The notes: generated by a model from the letters alone, not told the origin. DNA of 64,000 bases from an uncultured Thermoanaerobaculia bacterium (GCA_951813015.1 CATOTG010000002.1:577066-641065), one strand, 5' to 3'. Positions 43,756 through 52,657 are shown, counted from the first letter of the stretch. Made by a program: numbers and translations.

Positions 43756-44940
43756 CTAGCCGACGATCTTCTCGCGGCGGAGCGCGTCGATCTCGGCGGC
43801 GCTCATGCCGAGGCCGCCCAAGAGGTCGTCCGCGGCCTCGCCGAGGACCGGCGAGGCCGCCGCCGGTTCCGGCGGCGTGCCGGAGAACTTCGCCGCGGCG
43901 CGCGGCAGCCGCATGCGGCCGACCTGGGGATGGTCGAGTTCCCGCAGCAGTTCGTTGCGGATCACCTGGGGGTCGCTCAGAACCTCGTTGCGGGTCAGGA
44001 TCTTCGCGCAGGGGACGTCCTCCGCCTCGAGCGCCTCGAGCCACTCGTCCGAAGTGCGCGTCCGCAACACGTCGCCGACCATCCCCAGACGCTGGTCGGC
44101 ATTCGAGATCCTGCCGGCCGCCGTGTTGTAGCGCTCGTCCTCCAGCCATTCCAGGCGGCCGGTGGCGCGCGCCATGCCCTCCCACTCCGCATCCGAGATC
44201 GTCGAGGCCGTGATGTAGCCGTCCGCGGTGCGGTAGATCAGGTCGCTGGTCGATCCGGGCCGGCCGTGGGCCACCTCCCCGCCGACGAGGATCTGGCGCA
44301 CGAACCCCTCCGGCCAGACGAACGAGATCGTCGCGTCGAGCATGGCGAGCTCGAGGTGCTGGCCCTCGCCGGTCCGCTCGCGCGCCAGCAGCGCGGCCGT
44401 GATCGCCTGGGCGGCGGTCAGTCCGGTGACCTTGTCGGGGATGATCGTGCGCACCATCTTCGGCTCGCCCGTCACCCGGTCGGCCTGGATGTCGGCGAAA
44501 CCGGACAGCGCCTGGATGATCGGGTCATAGACGCGCTTCTGCGCGTACGGCCCTTCCTGCCCGAAGCCGCTGATCGACCCGTAGACCAACCGCGGATTGA
44601 GCTCCCGCAGCCGGTCGGCGCCGAGCCCCAGGCGGTCCACGACTCCGGGGCGGAAGTTCTGGATGAAGACGTCGGCGGTTTCCACCAGGTCGTGGAGGAT
44701 CTTGATGCCTCGCTCATGCTTCAGGTCGAGCGCCAGCGACCTCTTGCCCCGGTTGATCGTCGCAAAGGAGGCCGTGACGCCCCCGCGCTGCGGTCCGAGC
44801 TGCCGCATCAGGTCGCCGTGGGGCGGCGCCTCGACCTTGATCACCTCGGCGCCCTGATCCGCCAGCAGCATCGTGGCAATCGGCGCCGACACCATCGTCG
44901 CCAATTCGATCACGCGAAAGCCGTCAAGCGGGCCGCCCAT
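43756..44940 (-). CDS. CaiB/BaiF family CoA-transferase (second)
   Basis: 394 residues. GFRVIELATMVSAPIATMLL, then GAEVIKVEAPPHGDLMRQLG, FATINRGKRSLALDLKHERG, FIQNFRPGVVDRLGLG, YGSISGFGQEGPYAQKRVYD and PIIQALSGFADIQ, the catalytic Asp region. It is clearly a paralogue of the gene at 40331 but on the opposite strand and not very close in sequence. Likely handles a different acid/CoA pair in fatty- or dicarboxylic-acid catabolism. Confidence 0.9.
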   Translation of the reverse strand: MGGPLDGFRVIELATMVSAPIATMLLADQGAEVIKVEAPPHGDLMRQLGPQRGGVTASFATINRGKRSLALDLKHERGIKILHDLVETADVFIQNFRPGVVDRLGLGADRLRELNPRLVYGSISGFGQEGPYAQKRVYDPIIQALSGFADIQADRVTGEPKMVRTIIPDKVTGLTAAQAITAALLARERTGEGQHLELAMLDATISFVWPEGFVRQILVGGEVAHGRPGSTSDLIYRTADGYITASTISDAEWEGMARATGRLEWLEDERYNTAAGRISNADQRLGMVGDVLRTRTSDEWLEALEAEDVPCAKILTRNEVLSDPQVIRNELLRELDHPQVGRMRLPRAAAKFSGTPPEPAAASPVLGEAADDLLGGLGMSAAEIDALRREKIVG

Positions 44941-44958
44941 CGCGGCGCAGGGTACCAG

Positions 44959-45168
44959 CTATCGCCGGACCGGCCGGCGGCAGAACCACTCCGACCAGGT
45001 CACGCGCGCGTTCGCCTGGTCCCGCGGGTAGTCGTTTACGACGGCGAGCAGCACTGGTGGAACGGATGGATACTCGACAACGGTTTGGATCTCCGTCAAG
45101 GCCGGACCGGCAGGCGGACCGGCGCCGACGGCGGCCCACGAGACGCTGCCAAAGTCCGGGTCGGCAGG
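44959..45168 (-). other. Protein-like in-frame continuation after the stop of the large exported protein
   Basis: Reading on past the TAG at 45171-45169 in the same frame gives 69 codons before a second TAG at 44961-44959. The tail reads ALTEIQTVVEYPSVPPVLLA, VVNDYPRDQANARVTWSEWF, CRRPVRR. Both stops follow nearly the same words (PVRRPVRQ and CRRPVRR), because GCCGGACCGGCCGGCG occurs at both ends. This looks like a short duplication or insertion between direct repeats, or an early stop in a longer gene. Confidence 0.4.
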
Positions 45169-47133
45169 CTACTGCCGGACCGGCCGGCGAACCGGCGCCG
45201 ACGCTTCCCGCTGCAAGGACTCCATGTCCGGTTCCGGCACCCGCAGGGTCACCGTCAGGGCAGTGGACGAACTGACGACCGCGTCGACGGAGACGGTCGC
45301 CCGGGGGACGCCGAAACCCTTCGGATGGGCGGAGATCCGGATCCAGCCAACCGGTACGGCCCGAACCGAGAATGTGCCGTCGTTCTCGGCCCGGACCTGA
45401 TGGACGACCCTCTCGTCCGCCGTCTCAAACCGAACCACCGCGCCGGCCGCCGGTGCGCCCGTCCCTGCGAACACGACGCGTCCATCGACCACGGTGTCGG
45501 CGAGTTCCAGAGTCAGGGGTTCGTTCACGGGCACATCGACGTCGTGGAACGACTGCACCACATCATGCGCCGGCGCCGCCACGTCGACCCGCCAGCCCTC
45601 CCGCTCGGGCAGGGCGCCCCGGAACCACCCGTCCTCATCCATCTCGAAGAACAAGTTCGGCGACGCGCCGCGGCCGCCGAAGAACACGGAGCCCGCCAGC
45701 GGCGCCCCGGCCAGCGTCACCTGACCAACGACTGGCACGAGGTCCAGCTGGACGACCGCGGATCGATCATCCACGACTTCGAGGTAGTCCAACCCGCCGA
45801 ACCGCCCGCCGACCGCATCCAGGATCTCCACCGAGAACGCGCCGTCGCCGGGAACGTGGAACCGGGCATGACCGCCCTCGACAACTGCGGTCTGCTGCGG
45901 GTACCCCCTCTCCGAATCGCTGAACGGGAAGTCCGGCCCCCAGACCTGCCTGAGGCGGGCGACCCAATGGCTGCCGTAGGGCGGATCGTCCGGTTTCACG
46001 AAGAGATCCAGAATGTGTCCCGCGGCCAACCGTACGCGCTTGCGCGGGAACGTCTCGGCGTCTTCCAGCAGTTCGTACGGCCCGGAGCGAGCCGCAACCC
46101 GGCCGTCGCAATCCACCTGAATCCAGTGCCTGCCGGCATCCAGGCCCGCCGCCTGGAAGAAGCCGTTTCCGGCCACCGCGACGGTCGTGAGGAGCGACTC
46201 GAGATCTGTCGTCCACAGAGCCGGATCGGCCGTCGCGACGTGCACGGCACAGTGGTCCACGAAACCCTGGAAACCGGGATCCGGAGCGACGAAGCCGGCG
46301 AGACTCGCTCCCGGAACGAGCTCCTGATCGCCCAGGTCAAACGTCTGCTTGCCGTGCAAAGGCGTGTTCCACCGGTACTCCGGAGAGTGTCCCGGCCGCC
46401 AGAACACGAGGTGAACGAGCGTGGCCGGCAGCTCGCACGACCAGCGGCCGTCGTCGGCCACCGGGCACCGGACCACCACGCGCTGTACGTGGAAACGCGG
46501 ATCCGTGTTCCCGGGATCCACGTCGCCGAGCACGATCCCGAGCGTGCCACCCGGACGAGAGGTTCCCACCACACGGCCGCTGACGTTCACGGCCGGATAG
46601 GCCGGCACTTCGAACACCGGAACGACCTCCGGTTGCACCTCCGTCTCATCCCGCACCGAGGAGACGACATCGCTCGTCGCCGCACCGGGATCGACCAGGG
46701 TCTCGCGGCCCCAGAAGCCGCTCCCCGGCGCCGGACGCACCAGCCACGGTCCCGGTTCGAACAGAAACACTTCGTAGCGCTGATCGCTGGTCACGGGCAG
46801 TTCCTGCCCGACCCCCTCCGCGTTCGTTGCCAGCAGCGTCAGCTCGACCGCAGTCTGGCGGTAGACGACCGCCTGGAGAACGACGTACGCGAGCCCCTCC
46901 GCGAGGCCCGGCCCGGTCGGCGACGGCTCCTGGGCGCTCGCCGCCGAGGCGCCGAAGAGACCGCAGGCGACGCAGGCGACGCAGACGGCGCGGACGGCGC
47001 GGACGACGCAGGCGGCGCGGGCGACGCAGACGGCGCAGACGGCGCAGGCGACGCAGGCGACGCAGGCGGCGCGGACGGCGCGGACGACGCAGGCGGCGCG
47101 GAGCGCCGCAACGTGCCGACGGTGCCGCGTCAT
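45169..47133 (-). CDS. Large exported beta-rich protein with carboxypeptidase-regulatory-like modules
   Basis: 654 residues from ATG 47133. An unusual leader (MTRHRRHVAALRAACVVRAV, then Cys/Val/Ala/Arg repeats) ends at LFGASAASAQEP, a good signal cleavage site. The mature part is all beta: VNVSGRVVGTSRPGGTLGIV, GQVTLAGAPLAGSVFFGGRG, VDGRVVFAGTGAPAAGAVVR with an FSVRAVPVGWIRISA ending. These are CarboxypepD_reg-like or Cna-B-like folds. No catalytic motif. Probably a cell-surface or periplasmic protein. The opposite strand is also open over this whole gene but its product is Arg/Asp-biased and not credible. Confidence 0.65.
   Translation of the reverse strand: MTRHRRHVAALRAACVVRAVRAACVACVACAVCAVCVARAACVVRAVRAVCVACVACGLFGASAASAQEPSPTGPGLAEGLAYVVLQAVVYRQTAVELTLLATNAEGVGQELPVTSDQRYEVFLFEPGPWLVRPAPGSGFWGRETLVDPGAATSDVVSSVRDETEVQPEVVPVFEVPAYPAVNVSGRVVGTSRPGGTLGIVLGDVDPGNTDPRFHVQRVVVRCPVADDGRWSCELPATLVHLVFWRPGHSPEYRWNTPLHGKQTFDLGDQELVPGASLAGFVAPDPGFQGFVDHCAVHVATADPALWTTDLESLLTTVAVAGNGFFQAAGLDAGRHWIQVDCDGRVAARSGPYELLEDAETFPRKRVRLAAGHILDLFVKPDDPPYGSHWVARLRQVWGPDFPFSDSERGYPQQTAVVEGGHARFHVPGDGAFSVEILDAVGGRFGGLDYLEVVDDRSAVVQLDLVPVVGQVTLAGAPLAGSVFFGGRGASPNLFFEMDEDGWFRGALPEREGWRVDVAAPAHDVVQSFHDVDVPVNEPLTLELADTVVDGRVVFAGTGAPAAGAVVRFETADERVVHQVRAENDGTFSVRAVPVGWIRISAHPKGFGVPRATVSVDAVVSSSTALTVTLRVPEPDMESLQREASAPVRRPVRQ
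46972..47100. repeat. Nonamer microsatellite inside the signal-peptide coding region
   Basis: About 14 tandem 9-mers of the type GRCGCRGRC (GACGCAGGC, GACGCAGAC, GGCGCGGAC and similar) on the + strand. The higher-order run GACGCAGGC-GGCGCG occurs twice. On the coding (minus) strand it gives CVACVACAVCAVC-type peptide. Confidence 0.85.
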
Positions 47134-47369
47134 CGCACTCTCGCTCCTCCATCGAAACCACGAGCCGGGGTTGGTCCGAATCGTCTCGGACGGCGCCTGT
47201 TCACGGATTGCTTCGCCGCGCCGCACGGGCCCTGAACTGTTCGGCCTCCTCCGAGGCGACCCGGAGAGCCTGTGCCGCCGAACGCTGCGCGGCAAGTGGC
47301 GCGGCTCAAGCTCACAGAAGGTGAGGGGCTGGGGCCAGACATGGAACCTGCGACCGGTTTGGAGGGCGT

Positions 47370-48116
47370 CTACGGGAGCGTCATCACCAGGGGCTTCTTG
47401 CGGGTGACGACGATCGTGTGTTCGAACTGCACCGTCGTCGTACCGGGCTCGTTGAGCAGCGTCCAGCCGTCCTTCGCGGTCAGCGCCTGCTCGCGGCCGT
47501 TGGTCAGGAACGGCTCGATCGTCAGCACGAGCCCATCGTGCAGGAAACGCTCCTCGCTCGGATCGTCGAAGCCGGGCACGAACTTCGGCTCCTCGTGCAG
47601 CGAGCGGCCGATGCCGTGCGAGCCCAGGTTGCGGATCAAACCGAAACCGGCCTTCGTCGCGGCGTCCTCGATCGCGCGGCCGATCCCGCGCAGGCGCCGG
47701 CCGTGGCGGGTCTGCTGCATCGCCGCCCGCAGCGCACGCCTGGTGGCGGAGATCATGCGCCGTCGCTCGGCGCTCACCGGCGGCACCGGGAAGGCCGCTC
47801 CGGTGTCGCCGAAGTAGCCGTCCAGCTCGAGCGAGACGTCGATGTGAACCAGGTCGCCGGCCTCGATCCGACGCTCGCCGGCGATGCCGTGCGCGACCTC
47901 CTCGTTGACGCTGATGCAGGTCGCGGCCGGAAAGTCGTAGCTCAGTTCGGGCGCCGACTGCGCCCCCCGACTCTCCATGTACTCCCGGCCGATCCGGTCC
48001 AGTTCAAGGGTGGTCATCCCCGGCTCGACCATCTCCCCCATCCTCGCCAGGCACCGGGCCGCCACCCGACCAGCCCGGCGCAGACCCTCCAGATCCTGCT
48101 GGCCGTCGATCGTCAC
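47370..48116 (-). CDS. map: Type I methionine aminopeptidase
   Basis: 248 residues. Metal ligands: the Asp pair in VHIDVSLELDGYFGDTG, His in LGSHGIGRSLHEEPKFVPGF, Glu in LTIEPFL and the C-terminal Glu in FEHTIVVT. ISVNEEVAHGI near residue 75 is also conserved. It removes the initiator Met from nascent proteins in the cytoplasm. Not in the usual secY/infA context, so it may be an extra copy. Confidence 0.93.
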   Translation of the reverse strand: MTIDGQQDLEGLRRAGRVAARCLARMGEMVEPGMTTLELDRIGREYMESRGAQSAPELSYDFPAATCISVNEEVAHGIAGERRIEAGDLVHIDVSLELDGYFGDTGAAFPVPPVSAERRRMISATRRALRAAMQQTRHGRRLRGIGRAIEDAATKAGFGLIRNLGSHGIGRSLHEEPKFVPGFDDPSEERFLHDGLVLTIEPFLTNGREQALTAKDGWTLLNEPGTTTVQFEHTIVVTRKKPLVMTLP

Positions 48117-48217
48117 CGACGGTCAGGCTACCGCATCCCCCGGCGCTCCGAGGCGTGTAGAGTTCCCGGATGATCGTCGTCACCGCCGAGAATGCCCGGT
48201 AGCCGGCGGCGCCCTCA

Positions 48218-48379
48218 ATGACCAGCGATCTCGCCTGGAAGGTGGCCGAGGCGATTCAGCACGCCGAACAACGCAACATCGTCCCGGTCGCCGAGGAACT
48301 TCCACCGACCGTCGTGCAGGGATACCAGAAGCTCATGCTCTGGTACGACCTGACGGTCACCCGAACCGCCGCCTCATGA
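48218..48379 (+). CDS. Possible 53-residue protein
   Basis: ATG 48218 to TGA 48379: DLAWKVAEAIQHAEQRNIVP, VAEELPPTVVQGYQKLMLWY, DLTVTRTAAS. The composition is more protein-like than the neighbouring frames, but no family is recognised. It ends about 45 bp before the left end of the IS3 element. It could be a small gene or an IS-truncated remnant. Confidence 0.3.
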   Translation: MTSDLAWKVAEAIQHAEQRNIVPVAEELPPTVVQGYQKLMLWYDLTVTRTAAS

Positions 48380-48481
48380 CCCCCGGCGCCCACGACCAGA
48401 GCGGCCCCCTCTCTGCCAACGTACGTGACACAGGGGCCGTCCCGTTGAATAGTGGAGGGCACACGTTTGCGAGGAGGATCG

Positions 48482-48967
48482 ATGGCAAGACAAGAGCAGA
48501 GACTTGGCGGCGGCTCGGAGTTCCCGGCCCCGGGGGTTGAGGAGCTTAGCGACGAGGCCCCCGGGGCCGGCGCGTCGTCTGCGGGAGGCGTTCCCGACCC
48601 GGAAGTGCTGGCGAAGCCGACCCGGCGGCAGTTCACGGCGGAGTACCGGCTTCGGATTCTGGAGGAGGCGGACCGGTGCACGGACCGCGGCGAAGTGGGC
48701 CGGCTGCTTCGGCGTGAAGGTCTGTACAGTTCCCATCTGGCCAACTGGCGCAAAGCGCGGCGGGAGGGCGCGCTGTCCGGTCTGAGGCCGAAGAAGCGTG
48801 GCCGCAAGCCTGTCGAGGCCAACCCTCTGACGCCCAAGGTGAAGCGGCTGGAAGCGAAGGTGAAGCGGCTGGAGAAGGAACTCGCCGCCGCGCACACGAT
48901 CCTGGACGTCCAGGGAGAAGTCGCAGGGCTGCTGGGATTCAGCCTCGAAGACGGGAAGGACTGTTGA
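48482..48967 (+). CDS. IS3-family transposase OrfA
   Basis: 161 residues from ATG 48482 (GAGGAGG upstream). HTH of the IS3 helper: RQFTAEYRLRILEEADRCTD then LLRREGLYSSHLANWRKARR, followed by a leucine-zipper (VKRLEAKVKRLEKELAAAH). It binds the IS ends and fuses to OrfB by frameshift in intact elements. The orfB frame starts 4 bp before its stop. Confidence 0.88.
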   Translation: MARQEQRLGGGSEFPAPGVEELSDEAPGAGASSAGGVPDPEVLAKPTRRQFTAEYRLRILEEADRCTDRGEVGRLLRREGLYSSHLANWRKARREGALSGLRPKKRGRKPVEANPLTPKVKRLEAKVKRLEKELAAAHTILDVQGEVAGLLGFSLEDGKDC

Positions 48968-49481
48968 TGGCGGCAAGGTCCCTCGCCCGGCAGGTCGGCG
49001 TCGCGCCGGCGTGCCGGGCGCTGGGCGTGTCGCGATCGACCTTCTATCGTCGCGCGAGGCCTGCTCCCGGGCGACGGCAGCCCAGGCCCAAGCCCGCCCG
49101 GGCACTGAGCCAGATCGAGCGGAAACAAGTCGAGGCCACGCTTGCGTCGCCTCGTTTTGTCGATCGTTCGCCGGGTCAACCCCAACCACCCCGACTTCCC
49201 CAGACGCTTCACCGGCCAGGACGCCGCGACCGACTACTGCCGATCGTTCTTCCCCTGGTACAACACGGAACACCGCCATGCCGGAATCGCCATGCTCACG
49301 CCCGAGACCGTCCACTACGGCCCAAGCTCATGCCGTCATCGAGCAGCGCCAGCGCACCCTGAGAGCAGCCTGGGAACGTCACCCTGAACGATTCGGCGGC
49401 GGCGTACCCGTCCATCCGACGCTGCCCCAGGCTGTATGGATCAACAAACCCGACAGCGAGACTGCAGAAACGACTCAGTAA
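48964..49481 (+). pseudogene. IS3-family transposase OrfB, deleted and frameshifted
   Basis: The beginning is LARQVGVAPACRALGVSRST then FYRR, a typical OrfB start. After LSQIERKQVEATLASPRF the DDE core is missing. The C-terminal part (FFPWYNTEHRHAGIAMLTPE then TVHYG) is in another frame, and the last piece (AVIEQRQRTLRAAWERHPER then FGGG and AVWIN) in a third. The element cannot move by itself. Confidence 0.85.
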
Positions 49482-49512
49482 ATCCAGAACACCGCTGTGT
49501 CAATGTCGTTGA

Positions 49513-49596
49513 CAGGTTCCGCAGCGGTTCGCGGCGTACGTGGACGATCTCACCAAGGGAGAGGATCCGGCCAAGGTCCGGATCGTGCTCGAGTAG
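49513..49596 (+). pseudogene. Short C-terminal gene fragment after the IS3 end
   Basis: In frame to the TAG at 49594: QVPQRFAAYVDDLTKGEDPA then KVRIVLE. Coherent protein-like end with no start; a TGA lies just upstream at 49510. It may be the tail of a gene interrupted by the IS3 insertion. Family unknown. Confidence 0.35.
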
Positions 49597-49603
49597 CATC
49601 AAA

Positions 49604-51568
49604 ATGGACAGGGAAGAACTCATCCGACACCTCAAGGGCTACGAGTGGGAGGACTTGGAGTTCAAGAGCGCCCGACACGGCGTTCCCGGAGACGTTTACA
49701 CGACCGTCTCCGCGTTTGCGAACACGAAGGGCGGCCGGCTGGTGTTCGGCGTCCGGGACAGACAAGGCGAACTCGAGATCGTCGGTGTCGTCGAAGTGGA
49801 CAAAGTACAGAACGAGTTCCTCTCCGTTCTGCGCTCCGGCCAGAAATTCAACCGAGCCATCGAAGCCGAAGGGCAGCTTCTGAAAGATGAAGGCAGGACG
49901 CTGATCGTCTTCTACATTCCGGAGGCCCAGAGACAGGACAAGCCTGTTTACCTGAATCGCGACATCAGACTCTCGTTTCTTCGGCGCGGGGCGGCCGACG
50001 AAAAGTGCACACCGACCGAGATCGAACGGATGCTCCGCGACGCCGCGGACGTTACCTATGACAGCGTCCCGGTAGACCTCGACCCCGAACGGTGCTTCGA
50101 CGCCTCCTCCGTCCGGTGGTACCGAAGGATCCTTGAAGACCGGAACCTGAACCATGATCCGGAATGGTCGGACACGGAGTTCCTTCTTGAATGGGGCCTC
50201 GTGGTCGAGGAAGGCGACCGTCTCGCACCCACCCGCGCAGCCGTCCTGCTGTTCGGCAGCGCATCGGCCTTCCACCAACTCCTGCCGCGACCGGTCGTGG
50301 ATTGGCAGTGGCACCGTGGCGACTGGTCCGACGGGCTCGACGACGAGCGATGGGCGGACCGGCTGGTCATCGAGTCCAACCTTGTGGAAGCGTGGAAGAC
50401 ACTGATCGACCGCTACAAGCAGCGCACGGAGACTCCGTTCACCCTCAATCCTGAGACGCTTCAGCGAGCCGACCGACCACCTGAGTACACGACGTTCCGC
50501 GAGGCGGCGATCAATCTGCTGATCCACCAGGACTATGCGAACCACACCCGGAAGGCCGCCATCCACTCTTGCGACGACCGGACGTTGCTCTGGAACCCGG
50601 GGGACGCATTCGCCTCGACGGACGCACTCCTGGAGCCCGGAGAGAAGGAGGTCCGCAACCCGAGGATCGTTGCTGCCTTTCGCCGCATCGGTCTGAGTGA
50701 GCAGGCAGGCACGGGCCTCCGCGCTATCTTCAGCAACCAGCGTCAACTCGGCCACGTACCGCCCGTCATCCACAACGACAGGGTCGAGAAGGCGTTTCAG
50801 ATCAGCCTTTTCAAGGAGGAACTCGTCTCGGAACGGCAACTCCTGCTTCAGGCGAGACTGGGCGTTCACCTGAGCGACCCGGAGTCCAGGGTGTTCGCGT
50901 TCGCCTGTCGCGAGAGACGTCTTCGACCTGGCGACGTTCGCGCGGTCACGGGTCTTTCCGGCGCCGAGGTCATGGCCGTCCTCAACCGGCTAACAGCTCA
51001 GGCGCTGATCTCGCCGCGTGAAGGCTCGGAGGGTTCTTTGTTCGTTCTCGCTGCTCACCTTGAGGAGCAGGTCGGCGAGCTGGGCCGTGCTGGAGCTCTC
51101 CCGTCCGCGGACGATCCTTCCGCCGCACAACCGCCGGGAGACCTGTCCACTGCACAACCTGCCCGGCCAACGGCGAAGTTGTCCACTGCACAACCTGCCC
51201 GGCCAACGGCGAAGTTGTCCACTGCACAACCTGCCCAGCCAACGGCGAAGTTGTCCACTGCACAAGCTCCAGTCTCGGCGAGGTTGACAGCCGTTCAGGA
51301 CCGGATCATCCAACTCTGCGATACGCCCCGGCGCCTGGCCGAGCTGATGTCCGCAGCGAGAATGAAGAACCGGGGCTACTTCAAGGCGCGCCATCTGGAC
51401 CCCCTGCTGCAAATGGGGGTTCTCCAGATGACCCATCCGGATCGGCTCCACCACCCCCGCCAAGCCTATGTGCTCACTCCGGCTGGCACCGCGATCAAGG
51501 CTCGTCGCCTGCGCTCCGCTGTGAAGACCGCGGCATCGACGAACGGAGACCGCCCCGATGTCCAGTGA
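49604..51568 (+). CDS. AlbA_2 (Schlafen-like) DNA-binding ATPase-type regulator
   Basis: 654 residues from ATG 49604. The N-terminal AlbA_2 domain has WEDLEFKSARHGVPGD and TVSAFANTKGGRLVFGVRD (about 15-60). The second part has the GHKL-like ATP-binding C-domain typical of these proteins: FREAAINLLIHQDYANHTRK, LWNPGD, then NPRIVAAFRRIGLSEQAGTG. Winged-helix segments follow (LRPGDVRAVTGLSGAEVMAV). A 36 bp repeat gives LSTAQPARPTAK three times at about 514-549, and a last helical domain closes it. Such proteins appear in defence islands and as regulators; the role is unknown. Confidence 0.8.
   Translation: MDREELIRHLKGYEWEDLEFKSARHGVPGDVYTTVSAFANTKGGRLVFGVRDRQGELEIVGVVEVDKVQNEFLSVLRSGQKFNRAIEAEGQLLKDEGRTLIVFYIPEAQRQDKPVYLNRDIRLSFLRRGAADEKCTPTEIERMLRDAADVTYDSVPVDLDPERCFDASSVRWYRRILEDRNLNHDPEWSDTEFLLEWGLVVEEGDRLAPTRAAVLLFGSASAFHQLLPRPVVDWQWHRGDWSDGLDDERWADRLVIESNLVEAWKTLIDRYKQRTETPFTLNPETLQRADRPPEYTTFREAAINLLIHQDYANHTRKAAIHSCDDRTLLWNPGDAFASTDALLEPGEKEVRNPRIVAAFRRIGLSEQAGTGLRAIFSNQRQLGHVPPVIHNDRVEKAFQISLFKEELVSERQLLLQARLGVHLSDPESRVFAFACRERRLRPGDVRAVTGLSGAEVMAVLNRLTAQALISPREGSEGSLFVLAAHLEEQVGELGRAGALPSADDPSAAQPPGDLSTAQPARPTAKLSTAQPARPTAKLSTAQPAQPTAKLSTAQAPVSARLTAVQDRIIQLCDTPRRLAELMSAARMKNRGYFKARHLDPLLQMGVLQMTHPDRLHHPRQAYVLTPAGTAIKARRLRSAVKTAASTNGDRPDVQ
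51143..51265 (+). repeat. 36 bp tandem repeat, three full copies plus a partial, in the AlbA_2 gene
   Basis: Units at 51143, 51179 and 51215, then a partial unit at 51251. Each codes LSTAQPARPTAK. The units differ by one or two bases only (CTG/TTG start, CGG/CAG in the third). The inter-domain linker can change length in 12-residue steps without frame loss. Confidence 0.92.
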
Positions 51569-51705
51569 TACGCGCACAGGCACCGTTCGCCGTGGCCGCG
51601 GCGAGCCGCCAACACAAGACAAGCTGTACAAGGCCTTCCCAGCGAACGGCTCGGCCGGCGGGCCGGTCGAGTGCAGCAGGCCGATCCGCCAATAGCTGGA
51701 ATGGC

Positions 51706-51723
51706 CGCCCGGACTTCCGGGCG
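51706..51723. terminator. GC-rich hairpin between convergent AlbA_2 and DUF1080 genes
   Basis: CGCCCGG, loop ACTT, CCGGGCG: a perfect 7 bp stem with a 4-base loop in the 214 bp convergent gap. No T tract on either side, so terminator activity is inferred from position. Confidence 0.4.
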
Positions 51724-51782
51724 CTCACTCCAGCTGCGGGTCGGCGCCGCAGACCGGCCGCGAACGCGCGGCGGATCGTCGA

Positions 51783-52568
51783 TCAGTCAGGCAGCACGAG
51801 GATGCGCAGGTTGCGGAACCAGATCTCGTTGCCGTGGTCCTGGAGCGCGATGTGGCCGGTTTCCATCATCCCGTAGCCGGGCATCGAGGCGAACTTGCTG
51901 GCCGCGACGAGTTCCTTCCACGCGTCGTCCCGGAGTGTGTACTCCACGACCTTCTCGCCGTTCAGCCAGTGAGTGACGGCTGCGCCCTCAACCCGCAGCG
52001 CGCTCGTGTTGAACTCACCCAGCGGCATCAGCTCGCCGCCGTTGCGGGCGTGAAGGGCGTAGTTCGAAGCGGCCGAGGTTTCCATGCGCTGTCCGTCCCG
52101 GTGCCCGCCGTCATCCAGGATCTGAAACTCCGGTCCCGTCGAGTAGGACGCGCCGGCATCCTCGGACACGTGGAACATCACGCCGCTGTTTCCGCCCGCC
52201 GTCACGGCCCACTCGAAGCGGAACTCGAATGACCGGTACTGCTCACGGGTGATCAGATCGGCTCGCGGCCCGGCCTCATCGCCGTCGGGAGGCACGAAGT
52301 GGATCACGCCGTCCGCCGCCGCCCAGCCTGCCGGCGCCTGGTCGAGCTTGAAGCCCCGCCAATGATCCAGCGACTCGCCGTCGAACAGCGACTGGAAGCC
52401 CGCCTCGACTTCCCCGACCTCGGACTCGGGCCCATCGAGGGCCGCGGGCGGACCTGCCTCGGACTCCCCGGCTTCGGCGCCATCGGCGCCGCCCACGCGA
52501 ACTTCCACGCAGCTGGCCGCCAAGGCCGCCAGCAGCGTTGCAGCAACAACGGTCGACATCGTCTTCAT
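51783..52568 (-). CDS. DUF1080 (3-keto-disaccharide hydrolase-like) lipoprotein
   Basis: 261 residues from ATG 52568, preferred because GGGAGG lies 9 bp upstream (an ATG at 52577 directly follows it). Lipobox LAALAASC. The DUF1080 jelly-roll follows: FQSLFDGESLDHWRGF, GVIHFVPPDGDEAG, FRFEWAVTAGGNSGVMFHVS, GPEFQILDDGGHRDGQR, and the end GHIALQDHGNEIWFRNLRIL. It binds or cleaves glycans at the cell surface. No GMC or Gfo/Idh oxidoreductase partner is beside it. Confidence 0.88.
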   Translation of the reverse strand: MKTMSTVVAATLLAALAASCVEVRVGGADGAEAGESEAGPPAALDGPESEVGEVEAGFQSLFDGESLDHWRGFKLDQAPAGWAAADGVIHFVPPDGDEAGPRADLITREQYRSFEFRFEWAVTAGGNSGVMFHVSEDAGASYSTGPEFQILDDGGHRDGQRMETSAASNYALHARNGGELMPLGEFNTSALRVEGAAVTHWLNGEKVVEYTLRDDAWKELVAASKFASMPGYGMMETGHIALQDHGNEIWFRNLRILVLPD

Positions 52569-52657
52569 CTGTTTCATCCTCCCATGGAATCTCGACTCGC
52601 GCTCCCCGCTTCGCAGCCTCGCGCCCGGCGCCGGTCGGAACCCGTACAGGGTACTAG

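Larger units (their letters stand above)
48426..49502 (+). mobile_element. Decayed IS3-family insertion sequence
   Basis: Holds orfA and a broken orfB. The imperfect ends TGACACAGGGG (48426-48436) and, reversed, TGACACAGCGG (49502-49492) start with TG as IS3 ends do. At about 1.08 kb it is shorter than intact relatives (1.2-1.5 kb), fitting an internal deletion in orfB. No clear target duplication is seen (TACG against ATGT), so it is old. Confidence 0.75.

Noticed and set aside
43930..47235. 1100-codon open frame on the + strand through the CoA-transferase and the large exported protein
   Set aside because: It crosses two genes with clear homology or signal peptide on the other strand, and its own product is compositionally biased with a DADGAD repeat from the microsatellite.
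48170..48202. Tiny frame MIVVTAENAR upstream of the 53-residue frame
   Set aside because: Only ten codons, no ribosome-binding site and no support for being a leader peptide.
51143..51265. CRISPR-like array of 36 bp repeats
   Set aside because: The units are directly adjacent with no spacers and code an in-frame peptide repeat. No cas genes are present.
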